From Oligoflexia bacterium (GTDB taxonomy: Bacteria; Bdellovibrionota; UBA1018), in assembly GCA_903935335.1 (NCBI GenBank), contig CAIZRG010000051.1, positions 1 through 64,000 of the forward strand: a DNA stretch of 64,000 nucleotides, read 5' to 3'. A program made the position numbers and the translations under genes. The notes beneath the pieces are model-generated. The model searched no databases. It saw only the letters and a program-made list of their open reading frames with translations, and was not told the DNA's origin. Position 1 is the first letter of the stretch; each line of letters opens with the position of its first letter. Positions 18,121 to 27,569 of the stretch are shown one piece after another.

Positions 18121-18250
18121 TTTTAGATTCTCCCTGACCCCCGATCCTAACCTGCTTTTAAACAGGAGACCAGAGGTCAAAGGGAAAAACTAAAAAAGAC
18201 TCGCTCATCAGGACTTTTTCTGAGCCTTATTGCGCAAACTCTAGAAACGC

Positions 18251-18775
18251 CTAGTCAGAAGTAATCACAAAGTTATCCCGACGATTCCTCGAATAGGCAT
18301 CATCAGAAGTTCCCATATCTATCAATTTTTCTTTGCCAAAACTAATGATAGTGATTCGATTGCTGGCAATACCTTGATCTTCAAGAAATTTTCTAGCTGC
18401 ATTAGCTCTTTTTTCTCCCAACGCAATATTATACTGAATCCCACCCCGTTGGTCACAATGCCCTTCAATCTGTACCTTCAGATTGTGGTTTTCCCTTAAA
18501 ATACTCGCATTAGATTGAAGAACATGCTTGTTTTCTGAGTCCAAGGTAAAGGAATCATAAGGAAAATGCACCGTTTGTAACCCCATGGCTTTCCCAGAAT
18601 CAGAATCACCTTTCAAATTTTCATCTGCAGCAGGAGCGCTAGGAACACCACCGCCGGAAACAGCACTGTCTTCCTCTGGCTTTGGCTTCTTACTACTACA
18701 ACCTGCCATCCAAATCATTGCAACCACACTCACTAACAAAACTAGGTGGCGAAAAAAACTATGCTGTCTAACCAT
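18251..18775 (-). CDS. pal: Peptidoglycan-associated lipoprotein Pal
   Basis: Pal anchors the outer membrane to peptidoglycan as part of the Tol-Pal machine. The ATG chosen follows a strong GAGGAGG by five bases; an earlier ATG eight codons upstream is less well placed. The signal sequence ends in MAGC, the lipobox, followed by a serine- and glycine-rich linker. The OmpA-like domain contains VHFPYDSF and the peptidoglycan-binding element GHCDQRGGIQYNIALGEKRA. tolB, which usually precedes pal, is not here; ssb is upstream. Downstream come the DUF4398-like and cpoB genes. Confidence 0.95.
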   Translation of the reverse strand: MVRQHSFFRHLVLLVSVVAMIWMAGCSSKKPKPEEDSAVSGGGVPSAPAADENLKGDSDSGKAMGLQTVHFPYDSFTLDSENKHVLQSNASILRENHNLKVQIEGHCDQRGGIQYNIALGEKRANAARKFLEDQGIASNRITIISFGKEKLIDMGTSDDAYSRNRRDNFVITSD

Positions 18776-18926
18776 GAAATCCTCCTCAAAAAAATACAAA
18801 AAATTTTACTTTTTTATCCATTTTTTTATTCATTCAAGATATTGGTTTACACTTAAAAACTTCTTCAAGAAAGAAATTTCTGGAGGATAAGATCATTTCA
18901 TCTTAATTATTTTAATATTTTTGATA

Positions 18927-18946
18927 GGCCCCCCCTAAGGGGGCCC
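18927..18946 (-). terminator. GC-rich hairpin after ssb
   Basis: A 7-bp all-GC stem (GGCCCCC with GGGGGCC) closes a 5-base loop ten bases past the ssb stop. On the minus strand it is not followed by a T-run but by TATCAAAAATATT, so it may be a weak or Rho-assisted terminator or a message-stabilising hairpin. It separates ssb from pal. Confidence 0.4.
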
Positions 18947-18955
18947 TTACCTATT

Positions 18956-19360
18956 TTATGGATGAACCTCTAAAACCGGAGTCTCAAAATTTTCAGCTGA
19001 AGACTGCCGCTGGACTCCTAAAAAACTGACCGTTTCTGCATGAATATCAAAACTTACTTTTCGTTGACCCTCCTTATCTTCATAGTTACGACTCCGAATG
19101 GAGCCTTCAATGTAAACAAGATTCCCCTTCTTTAAGTATTGAGCACAAGCCTCCCCCTGCTTTCCCCAAACCACGACCTTGTGCCATTGCGTTTCTTCCA
19201 AATACTGAGGACCTTCAGTAGCAGACTGTGATCCCTCTGCTAGAGTCCGACGGCTAGTTGCCACTGACAGGTGCACAACGGATAGCCCTGTCTTGGTTTG
19301 TCTTTGAATAGGATCCGAACCAAGACGGCCTAAAATGATCATTTTATTGACATCCCTCAT
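18956..19360 (-). CDS. ssb: Single-stranded DNA-binding protein
   Basis: A 134-residue OB-fold protein starting RDVNKMIILGRLGSDP, the usual SSB N-terminus, with WHKVVVWGKQGE and the strand VYIEGSIRSR. SSB coats single-stranded DNA in replication, recombination and repair. The protein is shorter than typical (about 160-180 residues), and its C-terminus, ETPVLEVHP, lacks the acidic DDDIPF-like tip through which standard SSBs recruit partners. It could be a second, specialised SSB paralogue. It is the first gene of the minus-strand envelope run and faces a plus-strand gene. Confidence 0.93.
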   Translation of the reverse strand: MRDVNKMIILGRLGSDPIQRQTKTGLSVVHLSVATSRRTLAEGSQSATEGPQYLEETQWHKVVVWGKQGEACAQYLKKGNLVYIEGSIRSRNYEDKEGQRKVSFDIHAETVSFLGVQRQSSAENFETPVLEVHP

Positions 19361-19536
19361 CTATGTATTACCTCTGCACAGGAAGAGTTGCTCATTTCAT
19401 GCCAAAAATAAGCTTAAGGTCCGCTCAGAGTAGAGCCAATACTCGGTAATTTGAATCGGATTTTGGACTATAGATATCCAGATTAAAAGGAGAAAACAAA
19501 ACTTCAGCTTAGGCAAGGATTACCGATAGGAAGATT

Positions 19537-19944
19537 GTGTCTCAAGATCGGATCATGAACCGGATAACCCTTATTTTCCCTGTGCTCTGCTTCTGGCTCT
19601 GTTGGCCTGCTTTAGCTTCTGACTTTAAAATCTATAATGTCTACCGAGCCTTAAATTTAGGAGGATCAGAGCCAATTCCTGAAAAAGATTACTACATTAA
19701 TGAAGGAACCTCTCAGGGAATCCAAGAAGGAATGGTCCTCAAAGTCATGAGAAAAATGACCCTTTACGATCTCAGCAACGAACAATTCTATCAAGATATC
19801 CTTTTCCAAATTGCTTTAATTAAAGTCATTCATTCTGAGCCTGGAACTTCGATTGCTCGGCTTGAAAAAACACTCCCCCCCGAACAAACACCGAGCATTT
19901 CTCCCAGAGTCATTATGATCGGAGATATCGTTGAGTTCCAATAA
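19537..19944 (+). CDS. Small exported protein with an FlgT-C-like domain
   Basis: Translation probably begins at GTG, five bases after AGGA; an ATG six codons later has no ribosome binding site. The signal peptide ends near LASDF. The mature 105 residues contain the pattern YYINEGTSQGIQEGMVLKVMR, then a strand LIKVIHSEPGTSIARL and MIGDIVEFQ at the end. The order 'inlG..dGi..G..l.V.r ... G...A.l ... GD.v' is that of SH3-like FlgT C-terminal domains found in flagellar and other envelope proteins. The role is not known. Its stop is one base from the stop of the convergent gene. Confidence 0.7.
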   Translation: MSQDRIMNRITLIFPVLCFWLCWPALASDFKIYNVYRALNLGGSEPIPEKDYYINEGTSQGIQEGMVLKVMRKMTLYDLSNEQFYQDILFQIALIKVIHSEPGTSIARLEKTLPPEQTPSISPRVIMIGDIVEFQ

Positions 19945-19945
19945 A

Positions 19946-21805
19946 TTAATTTAAGAATTTTTTCTTCATTTCCCGGCTTATTCGAAAATATTTAAATTTA
20001 TTATTAATCATATCAGTACCTCTAAAGTTCATCAGCCATGGGTGAGCCAGATCATAGGAGGCTTCATAATATCCATAGGCCCATGGACAGTCTTCTTGAA
20101 TCAAGTTGTCCATTTCTTGAATCAGACGTGCTCTTTTTTTACCTGGCTTTAAAGTTCTCATTTGTTCATAAAGAGCGTTCACTTTGGGATGATCGTAATT
20201 TGCATCCCCTGGACCCGGAGATTGATTCGGCCCATAAAGAAGTTGGTAAATATTTTCTGCATCAGGGTAATCCATTGACCATCCCCCGAAAGATACCTGT
20301 AAATTTCCTCGCTTCATCTTTCCTAAAAAGGCAGGAAAAGTATTAAGAATCACTTCAGTTTTAACTCCAATCTGAGAAAATTGCTGAGCCACAAAATCTC
20401 CCAACTGTCGCTCGCTAGTAGACGCCCCACGGAGATCCAACTGAATCAATGGAAGACCTCGACCCTGAGGATATCCTGCTTTTCTCAAAAGATCTTTTGC
20501 TCTCGTTTGATTAAAATCATATTTGATCTGAGTTGTTTTTGGTCGATCTGCCATCCCATAAGGAACAGCACTCACCATTTTTTTCCCCGTTCCATGAGTA
20601 AAAAGAGAAATCCATCGCTCTCGATCAATTGCTGAAGAAAGCGCTTGTCGTAAAAATTTATTCTTTCCCAAAAGCGGGTCTTTCATATTGAAACTCAAAT
20701 AGCGGATAATAATACCCGGCTCAGGACTCAGTTGAATTCCTTTTGCCTTAAGCTCAGGCGTTAACTGAGAGCCCTCAGAAATGGCTTGATTGAAATTATC
20801 CTTAGGCACAGGGATGGAATCAATGTTTCCTTTCATAAAATTTAACCACCGAGGTTGAGCCTCCTTGATAATTTGAATTTTAAGACGATCCAAAAAAGGC
20901 AAAGGCTTTCCAGCATCAGCCAATAATCCTTTTTGAATAAAAACAGCAGCCCCCTCTTGAGGGTAAAGCTCTTTCCTAAAATTTGGATTTCTATCTAAAA
21001 TGATTTCTCGGTTCCGATCCCAACGAACCAACTTAAAAGGTCCAGTTCCAACTGGATGATCTAAAAGATTTCCCTGCTCATCAGCATAGGCCTTCACTGC
21101 CTCTTGAGCAACAGGTGCCGTAAATGCCATCGTCAGTGCATAGAGAAATTGTGGATCCTGCTTTAAAAACTTAAATTGTAATGTGAAATCATCTAAAGCT
21201 TGAATCCCTTCAACTTTTTCCTCAAATACTTTGGCCTGATCTTCTTTCTTAGACTTCAGGAGTTTTTCATGAAATTCATGGATTCCTATAATTTTTTCAT
21301 CAATAATCCACCACCCCTGGGACTCAAGTGACGGGAGTGCCAGCCGCTTCAAACCATAAACAAAATCCTGTGCCCGAAGCTCTCGTCCCTTCCCCTGAGA
21401 GTCCTGAAAGCAAGGATCATCTTGGAATCGAACCCCTCTTTTGAGAGTCACTTTTAGAGTTAAGCGATCTTTTGAATACTGAGGCATTCCCTCTGCTAAA
21501 AGAGGCTCAACTTGATACACCTCTGATAAGTAGCTGTATTGATAAAGGGTTTCATAGACACTGGGCACTAAGTTTAAACTAATGGTGTCATAAGCATTAG
21601 CAGGGTCCCATGTTTTTAGGTCATCTTTCTCAAATCCATGAAAGACGGAAAATTTGGACTCATCCGTCTTTGAGTTATAACCTTGAGAGGTACAACCCTG
21701 GATCGATAAGAGCCCAAAAAGGACTAATCCAAAGTATTTCCAAAAACTTTTTATTTGAAATTGCTTACCTCGTTCAACCCTTAGAACAAAAAAAGAATAA
21801 TTCAT
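19946..21805 (-). CDS. OppA/DppA-like extracellular solute-binding lipoprotein
   Basis: A family 5 solute-binding protein of about 619 residues, which would deliver peptides or similar ligands to an ABC permease. The ATG overlaps the alaS stop as ATGA, indicating translational coupling, so the longer frame is rejected. The signal sequence ends in the lipobox LSIQGC. Family features include the VEPLLAEGMPQYSKD start, FQDDPCF, YGLKRL and VGTGPFKLVRWDRN, with a C-terminal YGPNQSPGPGDANYDHPKV ligand loop region. No permease gene is adjacent; a permease and ATPase set of the same type lies at 56-60 kb. Confidence 0.93.
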   Translation of the reverse strand: MNYSFFVLRVERGKQFQIKSFWKYFGLVLFGLLSIQGCTSQGYNSKTDESKFSVFHGFEKDDLKTWDPANAYDTISLNLVPSVYETLYQYSYLSEVYQVEPLLAEGMPQYSKDRLTLKVTLKRGVRFQDDPCFQDSQGKGRELRAQDFVYGLKRLALPSLESQGWWIIDEKIIGIHEFHEKLLKSKKEDQAKVFEEKVEGIQALDDFTLQFKFLKQDPQFLYALTMAFTAPVAQEAVKAYADEQGNLLDHPVGTGPFKLVRWDRNREIILDRNPNFRKELYPQEGAAVFIQKGLLADAGKPLPFLDRLKIQIIKEAQPRWLNFMKGNIDSIPVPKDNFNQAISEGSQLTPELKAKGIQLSPEPGIIIRYLSFNMKDPLLGKNKFLRQALSSAIDRERWISLFTHGTGKKMVSAVPYGMADRPKTTQIKYDFNQTRAKDLLRKAGYPQGRGLPLIQLDLRGASTSERQLGDFVAQQFSQIGVKTEVILNTFPAFLGKMKRGNLQVSFGGWSMDYPDAENIYQLLYGPNQSPGPGDANYDHPKVNALYEQMRTLKPGKKRARLIQEMDNLIQEDCPWAYGYYEASYDLAHPWLMNFRGTDMINNKFKYFRISREMKKKFLN

Positions 21806-24546
21806 CGGGTCTTCACATAAACCTTTTCGCCCAAGGGTTCCAGCTTCTTTTGAATCCAAGCCTTCGATTGCTCGATAGCATCTCCTAATCCGTCGACTTG
21901 AGTACCTCCAGCTTGGGCCAGATCAGCCTTGCCTCCACCTTTTCCTCCAATAACCGGAGAAATAGATTGCAAAATCTCGTTGGCGTTCAGCCGTTTTAAA
22001 ATCTGAGGACCTACTGAAACTAATAAAAACGCTTTTTCCCCCTCAAAATCTTTTGCTCCTAGAACCACAACTGAGCTAGGAGCTTTCTGCTTCACACGAT
22101 CTGACAAATCTCTTAATCGCTTCACCCCCTGCCGATCCGGTAAACAAATCGCTGCTACCACCTGAACTCCATCAACAGTGAAAGCTTGAGCCAAGAGGGC
22201 ATTTACCTCTTCCCCAGCACGCTGAGCTTGTAGATCTTCCAGTTCTTTTTTTAGCTGTTTTTCAACCATCCCCATTTTTTCGATCTTACCTAAAATCTCA
22301 TCGGCCGAAGAAGCTCTCAAACGAGCTCGAACAGCTTTGATTTCCTGATCCTTCACCCTCAAATATTGAAAAGCTCCCTTGGAAGTATGAGCTATAATCC
22401 TTCTTACTCCAGCAGCAATTCCACTTTCGCTTACAATCTTAAAAAAATGCATATCAGAAGAATTTTCAACATGGGTTCCTCCACAAAGTTCTGTAGAAAA
22501 TTCTCCCACTCGAACCACTCGGACCTTCTCCCCATATTTTTCTCCAAAAAATGCAATCGCTCCTAAAGCAATGGCTTTTTCTTTAGGCATTTCTTCTTTT
22601 GAAACACTCTCCCCTAGCCAAATCTTCTCATTGATCCTATCTTCGAGTTCAACAAGCTCCTGCTCTGTTAAAGGTTGAAAATGAGTGAAATCAAAACGCA
22701 ATAAATCAGGTGTCACTAAAGAGCCTGCCTGCTTCACATGCTCCCCTAAAAGCTTGCGCAAGGCCCAATGTAAAACATGAGTTGCTGTATGGTTTTTTGC
22801 TGTTAACCCTCTCAGCTCTAAATCCGTTTCTTGAGTGTAAGAGGTTCCTACTCTCAGGATCCCTCGAACAGGCTGAATGTGAACCACTGTAAGTTCTGGG
22901 AGTGGTTTTTGCACATCAATCACCCTCCCTTCAAAACCGTCTCCTCCCCAAACTCTTCCTTGGTCCCCCACCTGCCCCCCTCCTTCACCATAAAAGGGAG
23001 TTTCAGCAAACACAGCTTCAATCACTGTCTCCGTTTTCAAACTCTCAAATTCAGCGTATAAAGAAGGATTAAAACAATGAGTAGACTCAAGCTGACCGTC
23101 TTTTAAAATCAAAATAGCCACACAGAGTGCATCACTGTAATTTCGATCATATCCCACAAAACGAGGCAGCTGGTTCTTGGCTTTGAGTTCTTGCGTTATT
23201 TTAGAGTAAATCTCAGGCAATACTTGCTGGCCTGACCCCTTCCAATGCTTTCTGGACTCTGCTCTTTGGCGATCCATCGATTTCTCAAAACCTGCTTCAT
23301 CGATCTGAAAGCCTTGCTCAACACAAATCACACGTGTGAGGTCAAGTGGAAATCCATAGGTATCATAGAGTTTAAATGCAACTTCCCCTGCTAAAATTTT
23401 ATGAACTCCAAGCTTTGTTTTTTCCTCATCTAGAAGTAAAAGCCCTCGTTCCAAAGTTTTTAAAAACTGTTCTTCTTCTGCCAAAACAGCTTTTTCAATG
23501 AAAGCCCTTTTTTCAATTAAATCCGGATAAGCACTCTTCATTTGATCAATCACAAATCCGATAGCTTGATACAAAAATGGTCTACTCAAACCCAGCTTCT
23601 TTCCATGACGAACAGCTCTTCTCATAATCCGACGAAGAACATAACCACGACCTTCATTGGAGGGAAGCACCCCATCCCCTACTAAAAATGTAATGGCACG
23701 TGCATGATCGGCAATCACACGAAAGGAAACCGCCAAATCCGAATCTTTTTCGTAGCTTTTCCCAACCTGCAAAGCTGTCTTAGCAATAATCTCTTGAAAA
23801 ACGTCAGCATCATAATTCGTATCTACCTCTTGTAGAATAGCTGCCAATCGCTCCAATCCTGCTCCCGTATCGACAGAGGGCCGAGGTAGAGGAGTTAGCT
23901 TTCCATCAATGGATCGCTCAAACTGCATAAAGACTAAATTCCAAAATTCCATGTAGCGATCACAGTCGCAACCCATCGCACAGGTGGACTTCCCGCAGCT
24001 ATATTTTTCCCCTCGATCCATAAAAATCTCACTACAAGGACCGCAAGGGCCCGTTTCTCCCATGGACCAAAAATTGTCTTTTTCTCCAAATCGGTAAATT
24101 CTCTCAAGAGAAAGCCCTTCCTGTTCGTGCCAAATCTGAGCCGCTTCATCATCTTTTTCATAAACTGTAACATAGAGCCGATCCCGAGGAAGATTCAGCT
24201 CTTGAGTGACAAACTCCCAAGCAAAATGGATGGCTTCCTTTTTAAAATAGTCGCCAAATGAAAAATTTCCCAACATCTCAAAAAAAGTATGATGTCTCGC
24301 TGTAAAACCTACGTTTTCTAAATCGTTGTGCTTCCCTCCCGCGCGAACACATTTTTGGGAAGTGGTTGCTCGAGAGTATGCCCGCTGCTCCTTACCTAAA
24401 AAAACATCTTTAAACTGCACCATCCCGGCATTAGTAAAAAGAAGAGTGGGATCATTTTGAGGAACCAGGGAAGAACTTTCTACAATCGAATGTCCGTTTT
24501 TTTCAAAATACCTAAGAAAAAGGGATCTAATTTCAGAAGCTTTCAT
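21802..24546 (-). CDS. alaS: Alanyl-tRNA synthetase
   Basis: AlaRS charges tRNA-Ala and hydrolyses mischarged Ser- or Gly-tRNA-Ala. The start is placed at the ATG of MKASEIRSLFLRYF, which matches the normal family N-terminus; several upstream frames add 5-12 residues without better signals. The catalytic core contains FTNAGMVQFKDVFLG and the ARHHTFFEMLGNFSFGDY block. The editing domain has HTATHVLHWAL and CGGTH for zinc, and the C-terminal DHHA1-like module ends in GGKGGGKADLAQAGG. The 914 residues are normal. It follows recA on the same strand and its stop overlaps the start of the solute-binding protein gene. Confidence 0.98.
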   Translation of the reverse strand: MKASEIRSLFLRYFEKNGHSIVESSSLVPQNDPTLLFTNAGMVQFKDVFLGKEQRAYSRATTSQKCVRAGGKHNDLENVGFTARHHTFFEMLGNFSFGDYFKKEAIHFAWEFVTQELNLPRDRLYVTVYEKDDEAAQIWHEQEGLSLERIYRFGEKDNFWSMGETGPCGPCSEIFMDRGEKYSCGKSTCAMGCDCDRYMEFWNLVFMQFERSIDGKLTPLPRPSVDTGAGLERLAAILQEVDTNYDADVFQEIIAKTALQVGKSYEKDSDLAVSFRVIADHARAITFLVGDGVLPSNEGRGYVLRRIMRRAVRHGKKLGLSRPFLYQAIGFVIDQMKSAYPDLIEKRAFIEKAVLAEEEQFLKTLERGLLLLDEEKTKLGVHKILAGEVAFKLYDTYGFPLDLTRVICVEQGFQIDEAGFEKSMDRQRAESRKHWKGSGQQVLPEIYSKITQELKAKNQLPRFVGYDRNYSDALCVAILILKDGQLESTHCFNPSLYAEFESLKTETVIEAVFAETPFYGEGGGQVGDQGRVWGGDGFEGRVIDVQKPLPELTVVHIQPVRGILRVGTSYTQETDLELRGLTAKNHTATHVLHWALRKLLGEHVKQAGSLVTPDLLRFDFTHFQPLTEQELVELEDRINEKIWLGESVSKEEMPKEKAIALGAIAFFGEKYGEKVRVVRVGEFSTELCGGTHVENSSDMHFFKIVSESGIAAGVRRIIAHTSKGAFQYLRVKDQEIKAVRARLRASSADEILGKIEKMGMVEKQLKKELEDLQAQRAGEEVNALLAQAFTVDGVQVVAAICLPDRQGVKRLRDLSDRVKQKAPSSVVVLGAKDFEGEKAFLLVSVGPQILKRLNANEILQSISPVIGGKGGGKADLAQAGGTQVDGLGDAIEQSKAWIQKKLEPLGEKVYVKTR

Positions 24547-24618
24547 GAATGAGTCATACATCGGAACCGACGGATCAATCAACTCATGCTTGCAAGACTT
24601 AGGTGAACTTAGAAAAAA

Positions 24619-25779
24619 CTATTTTTTAGTAACTGCAGCAGCAGCGCTCTTAGACTTGCCCAAAGTTTCAGAGCCTCCTCCGGATAAGGAACGAGGTGCC
24701 TCTGGTACAGAAGAAGGATCTAAAACAGCAGATTTTACCATGATTCCAGACTTTGAAAGTATAGCCTTTCGAATTTCTATGATATGCTCAGGATGAGCTC
24801 TCAAGTAATTTTTTGCATTTTCACGGCCTTGGCCAATTCTTTCATCTTTATAAGTATACCAAGTTCCACTTTTTTCAATAATATTCAAATGAGAGGCTAA
24901 ATCTAATAAATCACCTTCTTTGGAGATCCCTTCTCCATAAAGAATATCAAATTCAACTTCTTTGAAAGGAGGAGCCATCTTATTTTTTACAACTTTAACC
25001 CGTGTGCGATTCCCCACAATGTTCTCTCCATCTTTAATCGCAGCAATTCTACGAATATCTAACCGCACTGAAGAGTAAAATTTTAACGCATTTCCACCCG
25101 TTGTTGTTTCAGGGTTCCCAAACATGACGCCAATTTTCATTCGAATCTGGTTAATAAAAATCACAAGAGTCTTACTTCGATTGATAGTGCCAGTCAACTT
25201 TCGGAGAGCCTGACTCATCAACCGAGCTTGAAGACCCATATGAGAATCCCCCATCTCACCTTCAATTTCAGCTCTTGGCACTAAAGCCGCTACTGAATCA
25301 ACGACCAAAAGATCAATACCTCCCGAACGAACCAGCATATCTGCGATTTCCAGCGCCTGCTCCCCCGTGTCAGGCTGTGAGATTAAAAGATCATCTGTTC
25401 TGACTCCAAGCTTCCTCGCATAATGAACATCTAAAGCATGCTCTGCATCCACAAACGCAGCGACTCCTGCTTGCTTCTGAACCTCGGCAATGGCATGAAG
25501 CGTCAATGTAGTTTTCCCAGAAGCTTCTGGCCCATAAATCTCCACAACACGACCCCGGGGGTATCCACCAATCCCTAGTGCAATATCTAGTCCCATTGAT
25601 CCTGTTGGAACTACGGGTACATCTTGAGAAACTAAACTCTCATTGGCACCCAACCGCATGATCGAGCCCTTGCCAAATTGTTTTTCAATCGCTTGAACTG
25701 CAAGATCGATGGCCTTGTTTTTCTGTCCACTGCCACCTACTGCAGCCTCTAAAGAATTTCGCCTCTCATTCATTTCCAT
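24619..25779 (-). CDS. recA: Recombinase RecA
   Basis: RecA forms filaments on single-stranded DNA for homologous recombination and SOS signalling. The chosen ATG (MEMNERRNS) has GGGAG six bases upstream; a frame 24 codons longer lacks a site. Walker A is GPEASGKT at residues 83-90. Walker B is [12 protein letters not shown], the L1 and L2 loops include [20 protein letters not shown] and [20 protein letters not shown]. The C-terminus is a serine- and alanine-rich tail without the strongly acidic end of E. coli RecA. The gene lies between pgpA and alaS with no cinA or recX. Confidence 0.98.
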   Translation of the reverse strand: MEMNERRNSLEAAVGGSGQKNKAIDLAVQAIEKQFGKGSIMRLGANESLVSQDVPVVPTGSMGLDIALGIGGYPRGRVVEIYGPEASGKTTLTLHAIAEVQKQAGVAAFVDAEHALDVHYARKLGVRTDDLLISQPDTGEQALEIADMLVRSGGIDLLVVDSVAALVPRAEIEGEMGDSHMGLQARLMSQALRKLTGTINRSKTLVIFINQIRMKIGVMFGNPETTTGGNALKFYSSVRLDIRRIAAIKDGENIVGNRTRVKVVKNKMAPPFKEVEFDILYGEGISKEGDLLDLASHLNIIEKSGTWYTYKDERIGQGRENAKNYLRAHPEHIIEIRKAILSKSGIMVKSAVLDPSSVPEAPRSLSGGGSETLGKSKSAAAAVTKK

Positions 25780-25859
25780 TGAATTCTCCCGCCTTGTAAA
25801 AAACCCTCGTTTCATCAAGAATTTGAAAAAACTTAGGATTCTTTTGGTCATATCTGAAG

Positions 25860-25888
25860 TCTATAGATACCTGATTCACTCTGAGCAA
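25860..25888 (-). promoter_or_regulatory. Candidate recA promoter
   Basis: TTGCTC (25883-25888) and TATAGA (25860-25865) are separated by 17 bases on the minus strand. Both boxes match the sigma-70 consensus at only four of six positions, so this is a candidate. I see no palindrome matching an E. coli or Gram-positive LexA box next to it. Confidence 0.35.
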
Positions 25889-25965
25889 CATCTATACCAC
25901 AGTTTCGAATAGGTTCCTAGACAGGACTATCAAAGGAAAATAGAATTTTTACAGCATAAAAAAAT

Positions 25966-26505
25966 CTAAGCCAAAATCCCAAGCCACTGAAAACATAAAA
26001 TCAACCCTAATGCTTGAAATCCTGCAATTAAATCATCCGCCATAACACCCATCCCACCCCAGTAAAGAGACTCTTGTTTTTTAGACCATTGGTCAATTTG
26101 TCGGACCGGAGGAGGCTTCAGCACATCGAAAAAGCGAAACAAACAAAAAGCAGCAACCCACGTTTTAAAATGAGATCCAGCTGTCCACGCACTCACCCCA
26201 AGGCCAATCACCTCATCAATCACAATATTTTGATTATCCTGAGTTTGCATGGTCTCATCAAAAACTTTGGCAGACCAACTACCAAGTAGAAATAAAGCGA
26301 TCCAGAAACTGAACCGAAACAACCAGGGCCACTCTTGAGAAAAAAAGGCAACAGGAATGCCAACCAATGTCCCCATCGTCCCCGGAGCCACAGGAAACAG
26401 CCCTGCACCTAAAGCAGTAGATACTCCCAGAGCAATACAAGACCTTGCACTTTTAATGCTTCTCCAATTAATTTTTCTTCGCCCTGAATAAATTGAATGC
26501 CTCAT
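25966..26505 (-). CDS. pgpA: Phosphatidylglycerophosphatase A
   Basis: PgpA removes phosphate from phosphatidylglycerol phosphate in the inner membrane. The 179-residue protein has the family pattern: GLFPVAPGTMGTLVGIP, a hydrophobic segment, the acidic pair in NIVIDEVIGLGVS, FRFFDVLKPPPVR, and GGMGVMADDLIAGF near the end. The start ATG has a perfect GGAGGAG five bases upstream. It lies upstream of recA on the same strand with a gap of 186 bases. Confidence 0.95.
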   Translation of the reverse strand: MRHSIYSGRRKINWRSIKSARSCIALGVSTALGAGLFPVAPGTMGTLVGIPVAFFSQEWPWLFRFSFWIALFLLGSWSAKVFDETMQTQDNQNIVIDEVIGLGVSAWTAGSHFKTWVAAFCLFRFFDVLKPPPVRQIDQWSKKQESLYWGGMGVMADDLIAGFQALGLILCFQWLGILA

Positions 26506-26545
26506 TCAAACTCCTCCAAATTTCTTAAGATACCTTTGATATGAA

Positions 26546-26575
26546 TTGACATTACTGTCAAGACTGCGGCAGTCT
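26546..26575. repeat. Two adjacent perfect palindromes upstream of pgpA
   Basis: TTGACA and TGTCAA flank TTAC (26546-26561). Sharing its last base, AGACTGC and GCAGTCT flank a single G (26561-26575). They lie 41 bases before the pgpA start and about 47 bases after the stop of the gene before it. Neither is followed by a T-run, so an operator or a processing site is more likely than a terminator. Confidence 0.45.
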
Positions 26576-26621
26576 GATACGGCTTTTGGGGTTCATTCAA
26601 AGCATTAGGGCACTGACTATC

Positions 26622-27569
26622 CTAATCAGGCAACCTCACTAAGTGAGTAGCAAAAGCTAATATATCTGGATTTTCTTTTATAAAACGCATTAACACTTTT
26701 TCAAAATCAGGAACATGAAGATTTAACGTTTTTGACACAGGACGCTTTTTATCTATTGCTGCACTTAAAGCCATAGGATTATGCTGCAAAAATGCTAAAA
26801 GACTTTCATGTGAACGATCACCTCCATGGCATTTTGCATGTTCCTCAAACTTTGAAAAGAATTCTCTGACATCCTCAGGAATGCCTACAAACACTGATGG
26901 ATCTATTTCAATTTTCTCTAACTTAGCCTTCGTTTCAATAGAATAGATCTTTGGAAATCCATCTTCTCTCCGAGGAAAAAGAGCTCTCCACTCTTCATCC
27001 TTTAACAGTGCTCGAACAGATGGATGCATAATCAGAGCATAAAAACCGTTTTTTTCCCAACTAGGCAAGGTTTTTCTTTCAATACAAAACTCAATACAAG
27101 GATCACCTGCTTCTACTTCATCGAGACAGGGACGAGCAATACGACGACTTAACTGTATTGAATTCTTATACTTTTCTATTTCTGGGTTTAATATAAATAA
27201 TATAGAATTTCTTAATCTTTTTTCAATAATTTTAGAAAAATCTTGATCACTTAAGGTATCCCATGAAGGGATACCCTGAGCTCGTTCCATAGCAACTTGA
27301 AAAGCTCCTGATTGCTTATTAAAAAGAAGAGAACGAACACTCGATTGAACTTTTTCTATAGAATTTATTATCATCAAATTTATATATAAATCATCATGTG
27401 AGATATTATCCGATGACTTTAAATTTGTTTGAGTGATAGATGCAGCTTGCAATCCATTTTGAGAAATCGATTTGATAATCTCAATAGAGTCAAATTGAAC
27501 AGCATGCAAATTACCGCATAAAAACATTAATGGGAAAATTAAAAATTTTTTATTGAAGTTGCGAGTCAT
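26622..27569 (-). CDS. Exported protein of unknown function
   Basis: A 315-residue protein starting with a standard signal peptide (FLIFPLMFLCGNLHA). The mature part is mainly helical, with six cysteines including a CLDEVEAGDPCIEFC cluster that could form disulfides or bind metal. It contains no motif I recognise. The base composition is AT-rich, and it lies next to the GC-shifted gap and the secreted ankyrin gene, so it may belong to an accessory stretch. It could be an effector or an envelope factor; the sequence does not decide. Confidence 0.65.
   Translation of the reverse strand: MTRNFNKKFLIFPLMFLCGNLHAVQFDSIEIIKSISQNGLQAASITQTNLKSSDNISHDDLYINLMIINSIEKVQSSVRSLLFNKQSGAFQVAMERAQGIPSWDTLSDQDFSKIIEKRLRNSILFILNPEIEKYKNSIQLSRRIARPCLDEVEAGDPCIEFCIERKTLPSWEKNGFYALIMHPSVRALLKDEEWRALFPRREDGFPKIYSIETKAKLEKIEIDPSVFVGIPEDVREFFSKFEEHAKCHGGDRSHESLLAFLQHNPMALSAAIDKKRPVSKTLNLHVPDFEKVLMRFIKENPDILAFATHLVRLPD

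Noticed and set aside
25852..25912. LexA-type operator upstream of recA
   Set aside because: I looked for CTGT-N8-ACAG and GAAC-N4-GTTC type palindromes and found none.
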